Assembly: GCA_000310025.1 (NCBI GenBank)
Contig: FN649731.1
Span: forward strand, 3,295,374 to 3,307,652
Length of the DNA stretch: 12,279 bases
Source: Ectocarpus siliculosus
Taxonomy: Eukaryota > Sar > Phaeophyceae > Ectocarpales > Ectocarpaceae
Direction of reading: 5' to 3'
How positions within the stretch are numbered: the stretch's first letter is position 1; every line of letters begins with the position of its first letter. The notes below the pieces were generated by a model. That model ran no database searches. It was not told the origin of the DNA and saw nothing but the letters and a program-made list of their open reading frames with translations. A program made the position numbers and the translations under genes. Positions 8,741 to 12,279 of the stretch are shown here, piece by piece.

Positions 8741-10749
8741 CCGAGTTTGATGGCGGCCGCCGTGCCCGTTGTGGGGCCACAAGGCCCTCAACAGGGCCTC
8801 CGTGAAAGACTTGCGCCTTGACGCCGGCAGTCTTTTCATCATCCACGCGTGAGCTTCCGGAACGACGTCGGGCCCTTCCGCCCAGGCCTCCCACGCCGTT
8901 ACGTCCGTCTCCTCCGTCGCCGGTGTGCCGCTGGTGGCGTCGTTGCCGCCGCTGCCGCCGACGGGATCGTCTTGTTTCCCGGCCACCATTGCCCGGAGCC
9001 ACGCGTCGGCGAGATCGGACGCCCGACCGGCGGTCAGGAGACGGCCCGTAAACTCCCGCCACACGTCACCCGTCGCTGTTGCATTTGCCGCCGCTGTCGC
9101 TGTCGTTGTGGTTGTCGCTGACGAGCGGACGTTGAGAGTCGCGCGGACGACGGCGCGACACACCGCCGGAAAGAAGACCGCGGGCGAAAAGTCCGGCGGA
9201 GCGATCGGCCCGAGGCTGTTCGCGACCCGCTGCGGCGCGAGGCAGAGCAGCCGAGACGCTAGCGTCTCGGCTGCGCCGCCCCCGACCAAAGGAGGAGGAC
9301 CACGACCGGCCTCAGCATCGTATCGCTCTCTCCGGGGATCTTCGTCTGCCCCCTTGGTTTCGGTGCCTTCGCCTTCGGAGACGTCAATGCCGCCGGCGAG
9401 ATCCTCCACTACCTCGACGAGACGGGGAACTGGCTCACGGCTGTGTGGCGGCATCGGCGGTTGTAGCGCCGAAGGCTTCCTGAGGAAAGGCTGCAAGAGC
9501 CGACAGATCTGTTGAGCTGCCCGAGCGTCCGGTGCCGGGGCGGCTTCTACCAGCACTCCTGCCTGGCCACCCATGCCACTGCTGTCGAGGGTACCGTCAA
9601 GCCACAACGTTGGCCGCTGGCTGGTGGCGATTCTATCTGGAGCCTGCCTGCTGAGTCCCTCGCAGAGCGCAAGCAGCGCAAGCGACGGCGGCACGGCCGG
9701 TGGCCGGAAGAAAGCCTCGAACAAGTCCCTTGGGGCAGGGCTCCACACGCCGGTGCTGTTGCCGGCGTCATCTCGAGTGACCGCAGCAGCAGTGCCGTTG
9801 TCGGTTCCTTGAGTTGCAACAAGGTTCGTCGATGCCGCCCTGTCCCAGGCGGGCAGCCACAGAGGTCCCACTTCTCTCAGCAAGAACGACGCAAACGGCA
9901 GGTAGGAAGACTCCAAGAAGGCGGTCCTCAACGCCATCCTATCCTTAGCGCTGCCTTCGGCATTGGCAACATCGCCTCTGTCGTCGTCTACAACGGAAGC
10001 GATCAATGGGCACGCAGCACCAGCACCGGTAAGAGGAAGATGCGCGGCAGGAGATAACGAGCCGAGGCACGCGCGCATCGTTGCGGGTGATCCGCCTTGG
10101 AAGCGCAACGGCATCTCTTATGGGAGGACACGTCTACATATGTAGCTCCGACCGTACACCGACGTCGGTTCATACCACGCCCCCCCTCCCCGTCGCACAA
10201 CGTCACGGCGTCAAATCTGTACAGCAGAGTACATCACCTAACATGGTTTGGATAACTCCGCAGGGGTCACCGTACGTAACGCCCCAGATATGGCATTGTA
10301 TATGTACCGCTGCAATGGGTGTGTTGATTGTTAATTTCCATTCCATGGTACAGCTTGCCACGGTCGTGTGTCGAAAGCGTGTGAGACCACGAGACGCTGG
10401 CTCTCTTCAAACAAACAAAAAAGGTTGCTACAATATGCACATGTTCCACTGCCGCTTCACGCGTCTGGGAATGCATCTTACCTGCATCTCCAGGAGATTC
10501 CTCAAGCAGTCTTCCCTCGTCCTCTGTCGTACTACAGGAGAGGTAACAAAGCCCCCCAGCACCGGACCCTTCAGACAGACGGCGGCAGCACTCGTCGCGG
10601 CAGTTCAACAATTCAAACGCTCGTTTCAAAGCTTTGGCTGCCCTTGCAGCACCCCCTGGTTCGTCAGGAGAGTTGCGCAGGAACTCGCCACGCACTTGCG
10701 TCAGCAGCAGCCCTACTTTCACGTGAGCAGACTGCTCATGTGGTGCCAT
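2726..10749 (-). CDS. TELO2: TELO2/Tel2 homologue, nine-exon gene (complete model, 1388 aa)
   Basis: This gene encodes the Tel2 subunit of the TTT complex (TELO2-TTI1-TTI2), which in known species works with HSP90 and the R2TP cochaperone to mature PI3K-like kinases such as mTOR, ATM, ATR and SMG1. Proposed exons, minus strand: 10749-10482, 9987-8145, 7819-7258, 7118-6896, 6324-6167, 5509-5387, 4508-4032, 3629-3310, 2918-2726. Every intron is GT-AG, phases match at all eight joins, and the sum is 4167 nt. Blocks matching the family in order are: LKRAFELL (res. 41-48), LLMGALKRVGAVW...RQQEF (665-693), acidic DSDLD and SDSEDA (867-890), the Telomere_reg-2 core (about 955-1085), TRRWG...FFYPLAQ (1187-1218), LLHCLTCLVELCG in exon 8 and EFLRWLQACAQ near the C-terminus. 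Human TELO2 has 837 residues; the excess here is low-complexity linker. The identity rests on remembered family sequence, not on a search. The exact start and some splice sites are the least certain parts. Confidence 0.9.
2919..3309 (-). other. TELO2 homologue intron 8 (391 nt)
   Basis: The donor is gtaggttag. The 3' end has a long pyrimidine tract (about 2922-2963, minus strand) before ctcaaag. No other feature was recognised. Confidence 0.8.
3310..3629 (-). CDS. TELO2: TELO2 homologue exon 8 (residues 1219-1324)
   Basis: The exon starts GMVLRLRES, fitting the short segment after FF-x-PL in the family, then has a variable insert with seven alanines and five prolines. It ends with ARLLHCLTCLVELCGNCPA, TPALAADLLGLAWLLRGP, SRELR, which parallels human [35 protein letters not shown]. 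The donor CGCCG|gtaggt leaves phase 2, and the split codon CG|G restores arginine 1325. The acceptor choice at 3629 is set by phase and by the absence of a better family match upstream. Confidence 0.85.
3630..4031 (-). other. TELO2 homologue intron 7 (402 nt)
   Basis: The donor is gtgtgt and the acceptor ends cattcttggcggtgcag. No other feature was recognised; the long minus-strand frames crossing it are continuations of exon 8 frames into the intron. Confidence 0.7.
4032..4508 (-). CDS. TELO2: TELO2 homologue exon 7 (residues 1060-1218)
   Basis: The exon opens with ILDVLVQAASELAG, matching human ILDVLTLAAQELS. It then runs through about 110 low-complexity residues rich in Gly, Ser, Arg and Gln, where human TELO2 also has a disordered loop, and closes with TRRWGYRRGPREQ, NLFGRLAPVFFYPLAQ. 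The TRRW motif followed by N-x-F/L...A...FF-[FY]-PL is typical of Tel2 proteins. The donor is CAG|gtgtgt, phase 0. A G6-TCG-C6 hairpin at 4346-4360 lies in the loop-coding part. An additional small intron inside the low-complexity part cannot be excluded, although the frame is open throughout. Confidence 0.88.
4346..4360. repeat. G6-TCG-C6 hairpin in exon 7
   Basis: Six G, a three-base loop and six C lie within the low-complexity coding part of exon 7. A shorter outer pair, ctaccc (4339-4344) and gggtag (4384-4389), encloses it, so the local RNA could form a larger stem. Confidence 0.8.
4509..5386 (-). other. TELO2 homologue intron 6 (878 nt, longest)
   Basis: The donor is gtaaga and the acceptor ends cccgcaaaacag. 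The minus strand is open from 5211 to 4813 (132 codons), but the peptide resembles no family I know and fills a gap where the family needs no residues. A 10-bp inverted repeat (gggcgtcggt at 5083-5092 and its complement near 5123-5132) lies inside. I treat the interval as intron, perhaps with an old repeat insertion. Confidence 0.75.
5387..5509 (-). CDS. TELO2: TELO2 homologue exon 6 (residues 1019-1059, 41 aa)
   Basis: This short exon of 123 nt has no start codon and would be missed by an ORF list. It reads CFETRRSGALVATVAAAP, ESCALYLGSEVWGTGATEG, TKMQ, in phase 0 at both ends. Joined to exon 5 it gives LEDSFDLE+CFETRRSGALVA, the same 20-residue length as human [20 protein letters not shown]; its end TKMQ joined to ILDVL matches human QRMDILDVL in register. 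The acceptor is cactag and the donor ATGCAG|gtaaga is strong. A second AG ten bases further into the exon would drop three residues and spoil the spacing. Confidence 0.86.
5510..6166 (-). other. TELO2 homologue intron 5 (657 nt)
   Basis: The donor is gtacaa and the acceptor is gctcactag. The stretch 5831-6013 is open on the plus strand for 60 codons and reads like a piece of repeat rather than a gene. It ends in a small hairpin (ctgttt...aaacag near 5979-5996). A tRNA A-box-like string lies at 5538-5549 on the plus strand, close to the acceptor. Nothing here was recognised as coding for TELO2. Confidence 0.75.
6167..6324 (-). CDS. TELO2: TELO2 homologue exon 5 (residues 966-1018, Telomere_reg-2 core)
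   Basis: The exon completes a methionine codon split A|TG and reads LRSREKPDTADQHETALRC, AENLVRRNPPDLAHRAPEL, SRDLLYLEDSFDLE. Human TELO2 has [47 protein letters not shown] at the corresponding place. This is the most characteristic part of the family (Pfam Telomere_reg-2). The donor CTTGAG|gtacaag leaves phase 0. An alternative acceptor after ggacacag would shorten the exon by about 12 residues with the same phase, but the longer form fits the family spacing better. Confidence 0.9.
6325..6895 (-). other. TELO2 homologue intron 4 (571 nt)
   Basis: The donor is gtgagt and the acceptor tract reads cctctccctgccgaccctgcag, the best pyrimidine tract in the gene. The plus-strand frame at 6378-6728 (116 aa) that crosses it shows no recognisable protein. 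No repeat or RNA gene was recognised. Confidence 0.8.
6896..7118 (-). CDS. TELO2: TELO2 homologue exon 4 (residues 892-965, start of the Telomere_reg-2 region)
   Basis: After a glycine/serine-rich run the exon encodes six aspartates and then LEAYDLWDDQDDLAKVAEP and VYLDQLIE. This matches the human segment [29 protein letters not shown], including the aromatic-aspartate pair, the spacing and the Pro-x-Tyr-[LV] step into the first helix of the Telomere_reg-2 domain. The acceptor is a textbook cttctgtctcag and the donor GAGA|gtgagt is strong, phase 1. The preceding intron (7257-7119) is only 139 nt. Confidence 0.87.
7258..7819 (-). CDS. TELO2: TELO2 homologue exon 3 (residues 704-891, HEAT-like helix and acidic linker)
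   Basis: The exon begins with a glycine-rich turn, then DTLVILIRGVGSHLDVPV and ETRLRGMRVGEAVAAL, which aligns with human [20 protein letters not shown] and VRRLGMIVAEVVS at matching spacing; ELRFDELDGE matches PLKFQYEEDE. After this comes a charged, lysine/arginine/glutamate-rich linker of roughly 90 residues and then the acidic stretch DYDSDLDPD and SGSDSEDAN. In human TELO2 the equivalent acidic serine segment is phosphorylated by CK2 and docks to PIH1D1 of R2TP; the same use here is inferred. The donor is AAC|gtgcgt in phase 0; a second GT four bases further in is less consistent with the next exon. Confidence 0.88.
7820..8144 (-). other. TELO2 homologue intron 2 (325 nt)
   Basis: The donor is gtgcgttgcgg and the acceptor ends ggaaacgcag. 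Three AG dinucleotides lie close together near the 3' end; only the one before CGGCGGC at 7819 keeps the phase required by exon 2, giving serine 704 from AG|C. The intron holds no other recognised feature. Confidence 0.75.
8145..9987 (-). CDS. TELO2: TELO2 homologue exon 2 (residues 90-703, N-terminal helical repeats)
   Basis: This is the largest exon, an unbroken frame of 1843 nt. In order it encodes YLPFASFLLREVGPLWLPAW with DLFEAFF, matching the human stretch from FSPVLRCLASRL to LEELWASFF; then LALLALCEGL; AETLASRLLCLAPQRVANSL (from about residue 329), matching the human block around LPDHLGNRL; FFPAVCRAVV; VWREFTGRLLTAGRASDLAD; VERLLLQRPLPAPAAEAIAD; and LLMGALKRVGAVW...SPLRQQEFYTSFLLAAL (665-701), matching human LLLQVLKELLETW...TPLPQQRH. 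Between these lie disordered inserts, including ten glutamines at residues 507-516 encoded by pure CAG. The donor is AG|gtgcgt, phase 2. GC content and arginine-rich shadow frames on the plus strand are strong here, but only the minus frame shows conserved blocks. Confidence 0.92.
8708..8737 (-). repeat. Pure CAG/CTG triplet run, ten units, coding polyglutamine
   Basis: Ten uninterrupted CTG units on the plus strand read as ten CAG glutamine codons in exon 2 (residues 507-516). The run lies in a poorly conserved insert between helical blocks. Pure triplets of this kind are expected to vary in length between individuals. Confidence 0.97.
9247..9274. repeat. Perfect 28-bp palindrome, no loop
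   Basis: The arm gcagccgagacgct is followed at once by its exact reverse complement. The palindrome sits inside exon 2 and encodes the beginning of the conserved AETLASRLL segment (residues 328-336). Confidence 0.95.
9988..10481 (-). other. TELO2 homologue intron 1 (494 nt)
   Basis: The donor is gtaaga and the acceptor is preceded by a pyrimidine-rich stretch ending cttccgttgtag. The minus-strand frame of exon 2 stays open upstream of this acceptor to an ATG at 10114, so an alternative transcript start inside the intron is conceivable, but a stop lies only two codons before that ATG. Nothing else was recognised in the intron. Confidence 0.7.
10482..10749 (-). CDS. TELO2: TELO2 homologue exon 1 (N-terminus, residues 1-89)
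   Basis: This first coding exon starts at the ATG at 10749-10747, in the context GGGACATGG (G at -3 and +4). The peptide begins MAPHEQSAHVKVGLLL and continues with VRGEFLRNSPDE and AAKALKRAFELL, which parallels the human N-terminus (REAIHALSSSED, then a helix with SLKRYL). The exon ends GATGCAG before the donor gtaagatgc and leaves phase 1. The frame stays open upstream of this ATG to at least 10806, so an extra upstream exon or earlier start is possible, but no other in-frame ATG was seen there. The match to the family is modest in this part; the phase agreement with exon 2 is the main support. Confidence 0.72.
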
Positions 10750-11752
10750 GTCCCTGGCCTCTTCCTGTTTTGCAGATAGAGAGCAGGCAACAGCAGGGCA
10801 CCCCACCTGCTGTGGACTGGTGGCTGTTGGGGCACAACTGTTGTACTACAGCGCTCCCCCACCTCGTGACTGATTCGCCGAGCCCCCGAAGCGACGGGCA
10901 GCGTGGTTCAAAGACTATGACTAAACTGGTTATTATAGTCATAGTCTTTGGCATGGTTGCAGGTTGCAGTGCTCTCTTTGTCATCATCTGGGAGAACGAA
11001 AGCCGAAAGAAGAAGGGCACAATAACGGAAGAGCGTCGCCAGATCTCTACACCGGCGTGCGCGTCCACGTCAAACGAAAACTGTTTTGTATGTAAATTAG
11101 AATGTGTTTTTGGCTGCCTCTGCCCAACTATGTGCCAAGGTTGGGACCACTCGCATGGAGCACTATTATGGATCGCCAACTTTCGCATACACTGCTGCTG
11201 TTGTCCGAAATAAACCATGCCGCACAGAATTGCCCGACTGTCAGCGCTCGAAACCGCTGTGATGGAGAGATCGAGAAACAAAATGCGGCCATTCACGTGG
11301 GTATGTTGTGCGAAGAAATCGGTCGGTGTAATGGTAGGGTACAACGTGGTGGACAACAACGATGACCCCTGACTTTTGAGAGTTCTTGCACATTCATCTC
11401 CAACGTGTTTGTATCTTGGTGGAATGGCCATGGCAATGCCCAGAAAGAAAACCGTGATGTGAAGACAACGGCAGCAACAACGAAGGTGACGACAACGACG
11501 GCGGCGGCGGCGGCGGCAGCGGCAGCGATAGCATCCCCGGACGTCACTCATTTGTGCGCGAGTCTGCCAGCCGAGCAGATGCTGACGACACTCACAAGCA
11601 TTGCAGCAGGCGAGGCGGCAAGGCCACCACAACTTCCCTTTCACTGTAAAAATCACATTAATGTATGTGTTGTTTCGCTCCAAACGACCACCACAAAAAC
11701 CCCACCATCCCAACGTCCTCTTGGGTCCCCACGCCATCAGCGCTTTGACCAC
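10736..11752 (-). CDS. Long open frame of 338 codons, no recognised product (doubtful)
   Basis: The minus strand is free of stops for about 1 kb just upstream of TELO2 and overlaps its first exon by 14 nt in another frame. The translation contains a low-complexity Cys/Arg block (near 11470-11530, antisense to a GCG/GCA run) and otherwise no visible domain, signal peptide or repeat. Plus-strand frames overlap it through most of its length. Length alone makes it notable; composition does not look like a folded protein. It could be part of the 5' leader of the TELO2 transcript or chance. Confidence 0.12.
   Translation of the reverse strand: MVKALMAWGPKRTLGWWGFCGGRLERNNTYINVIFTVKGKLWWPCRLACCNACECRQHLLGWQTRAQMSDVRGCYRCRCRRRRRRRCRHLRCCCRCLHITVFFLGIAMAIPPRYKHVGDECARTLKSQGSSLLSTTLYPTITPTDFFAQHTHVNGRILFLDLSITAVSSADSRAILCGMVYFGQQQQCMRKLAIHNSAPCEWSQPWHIVGQRQPKTHSNLHTKQFSFDVDAHAGVEIWRRSSVIVPFFFRLSFSQMMTKRALQPATMPKTMTIITSLVIVFEPRCPSLRGLGESVTRWGSAVVQQLCPNSHQSTAGGVPCCCLLSICKTGRGQGHGTT
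10750..10908 (-). promoter_or_regulatory. Presumed 5' flank or leader of the TELO2 homologue
   Basis: This stretch directly precedes the proposed start codon. No TATA box at a convincing distance was seen, and a GC-rich part with agcccccgaagcgacgggcag lies near 10881-10901. The region is assigned by position only; the transcription start is unknown. Confidence 0.3.
10909..10950. repeat. Hairpin: 15-bp perfect stem, 12-nt loop
   Basis: The arm caaagactatgacta (10909-10923) is matched exactly by tagtcatagtctttg (10936-10950), with the loop aactggttatta. It lies about 160 nt upstream of the proposed TELO2 start codon, on either strand's transcript it would fold, and it overlaps the start of the small plus-strand open frame at 10917. 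It could be a regulatory RNA hairpin or a remnant of a small inverted-repeat element. Confidence 0.9.
10917..11213 (+). CDS. Possible 98-aa single-pass membrane protein (uncertain)
   Basis: From the ATG at 10917 the plus frame encodes MTKLVIIVIVFGMVAGCSAL and FVIIW, a continuous hydrophobic segment of about 22 residues, followed at once by the charged ENESRKKKG. That is the pattern of a signal anchor or transmembrane helix with a basic flank. The tail is cysteine-rich, with CFVCKLEC and a terminal CCCC. The frame is also open far upstream (from 10368), where it overlaps TELO2 exon 1 antisense. I know no family with this sequence. Part of the hydrophobic run is encoded by the hairpin, so the apparent helix may be an accident of T-rich sequence. 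Confidence 0.2.
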   Translation: MTKLVIIVIVFGMVAGCSALFVIIWENESRKKKGTITEERRQISTPACASTSNENCFVCKLECVFGCLCPTMCQGWDHSHGALLWIANFRIHCCCCPK

Positions 11753-11872
11753 CTAACACCATTCTTACCCTTACGGAATGACCATCGCTACGGTGCATTT
11801 ATAGCCCCCACGCCCTCTTCCTGGGCGCTTCGCTTTTTTATTTTTGTCGGAAGCCACCACGTCCTTCTTTAG
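11405..11872 (+). CDS. Open frame with an alanine run and a helix-like segment (doubtful exon)
   Basis: This 155-codon plus frame contains eleven-residue alanine-rich sequence from a GCG/GCA tract (about 11500-11528), then SPDVTHLCASLPAEQMLTT and LTSIAAGEAARPPQ, which looks like an ordered helix, and a possible donor (AAT|gtatgt near 11660). The remaining codons look like noncoding sequence. I do not recognise it. If real it would be an exon of about 11480-11662 in a divergently transcribed neighbour. Confidence 0.15.
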   Translation: MFVSWWNGHGNAQKENRDVKTTAATTKVTTTTAAAAAAAAAIASPDVTHLCASLPAEQMLTTLTSIAAGEAARPPQLPFHCKNHINVCVVSLQTTTTKTPPSQRPLGSPRHQRFDHLTPFLPLRNDHRYGAFIAPTPSSWALRFFIFVGSHHVLL

Positions 11873-12072
11873 GCCTCGTGTCCTCACAGCTGCACATGGA
11901 CACAGACATGTACCACATGTGTGCCGCCGCTTTCGCACATCTTTCTCGATGGGAAAGCAAGCAAACTACGCCCCCGCCTGGGCTCAACCAACACAACTGC
12001 CCTCACATATGGCGGCAACCAAACCAGTCGTTCCCCGATGAGCTCTAAAACAACCTTTACTACTGTACGTAC

Positions 12073-12192
12073 CAGCTTCCAACGTCGACCGTGAAAATAA
12101 CTACGTCCCACACTCGTTGGCATGTCTCGTTCAAGGTGAATATCGAACAACCGCAACCAACCCTCTGTCGTTAGACCATTGACCTCGCATCC
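12073..12192 (-). CDS. Possible exon of a neighbouring gene (GCEVNGLTTEGWLRLF...)
   Basis: Behind a 16-nt C tract and a long pyrimidine-rich stretch ending ggctttggag, the minus strand reads GCEVNGLTTEGWLRLF, DIHLERDMPTSV and stays open to a good donor, CTG|gtacgt; the interval is 120 nt with phase 0 at both ends. The pattern N-G-L-T-x-x-G-[FW]-L-x-L with Arg sixteen residues after the leucine resembles the EF-hand/hidden-helix segment of Miro GTPases (NGLT-x-x-GFL...R), and less closely a segment in some EF-hand ubiquitin proteases. The conserved tryptophan that follows in Miro is not in frame here. The neighbouring exons lie beyond the window, so the assignment cannot be settled. Confidence 0.3.
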
Positions 12193-12220
12193 CTCCAAAG
12201 CCGGGACGGAGCGCGGGGCA

Positions 12221-12236
12221 GGGGGGGGGGGGGGGG
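12221..12236 (+). repeat. G16 homopolymer (C16 on the minus strand)
   Basis: Sixteen consecutive G residues are preceded by GCGGGGCA. On the minus strand it forms part of the pyrimidine tract in front of the putative exon at 12192. Homopolymer length of this sort is prone to sequencing and replication slippage. Confidence 0.95.
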
Positions 12237-12279
12237 CAATTCCCTTTTTACACAGGCTTTGGGGAAACAATACTTCAAC

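Noticed and set aside
8257-9062. Second-frame minus ORFs inside exon 2 (8610-8257 and 9062-8607)
   Set aside because: They are overlapping frames rich in Arg and Ala with no conserved blocks; the TELO2 frame runs through them.
8925-9515. Plus-strand frame of 196 codons, and 9512-10057 (181 codons), antisense to TELO2 exon 2
   Set aside because: Arg/Ser/Pro-rich translations typical of the antisense shadow of a GC-rich coding exon; all conserved blocks are on the minus strand.
9963-10145. ATG at 10114 as the TELO2 start
   Set aside because: A stop lies two codons before it, the extra residues match nothing in the family, and an acceptor at 9987 joins in phase to an upstream exon with a Tel2-like N-terminus. 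It remains a possible alternative transcript start.
1-12279. CRISPR array, bacterial operon or prophage content
   Set aside because: No regularly spaced repeats, no Shine-Dalgarno-led gene series and clear spliceosomal introns.

Overview
The window looks like nuclear DNA of a eukaryote with intron-rich genes. One long minus-strand gene is assembled here from nine exons joined by eight GT-AG introns of 139 to 878 nt. Exons are GC-rich and carry glutamine, alanine and proline runs with gene-specific low-complexity inserts. No bacterial gene layout, ribosome binding sites or operons are visible. This style fits a stramenopile, perhaps a brown alga, but that placement is inference only; nothing in the window fixes the taxon.

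Positions 10749 down to 2726 hold a homologue of TELO2/Tel2, the PIKK-maturation cochaperone of the TTT complex. I recognised it by aligning successive blocks to the known animal, plant and fungal family: the N-terminal helical repeats, the LL-x-x-LK...W...P-x-x-QQ block, an acidic Ser/Asp segment, the Telomere_reg-2 core (YLDQLIE...ALRCAENLV...ILDVLVQAASELA), the TRRWG...FFYPLAQ block and the C-terminal helices ending in RWLQACAQ. All eight splice junctions keep reading frame, the exon total is 4167 nt (1388 codons plus stop), and several junctions fall at the residue spacing the family requires. The protein is much longer than human TELO2 (837 aa) because of low-complexity insertions.

Positions 1-2725 (downstream of the gene) hold no gene I can recognise: only a few open frames of doubtful status, short repeats and the presumed 3' flank of the TELO2 homologue. 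Positions 10750-12279 (upstream) hold a strong hairpin, several overlapping open frames of uncertain status including one for a possible small single-pass membrane protein, and at the right edge a possible minus-strand exon behind a 16-nt C tract, which may belong to a neighbouring gene.

I did not find a CRISPR array, rRNA, convincing tRNA, intact transposase or reverse transcriptase. The main discovery value lies in the complete, previously unassembled TELO2 gene model with its conserved candidate R2TP-docking motif, and in unusual DNA structures: a perfect 28-bp palindrome inside a conserved coding segment and a 15-bp perfect hairpin upstream of the gene.
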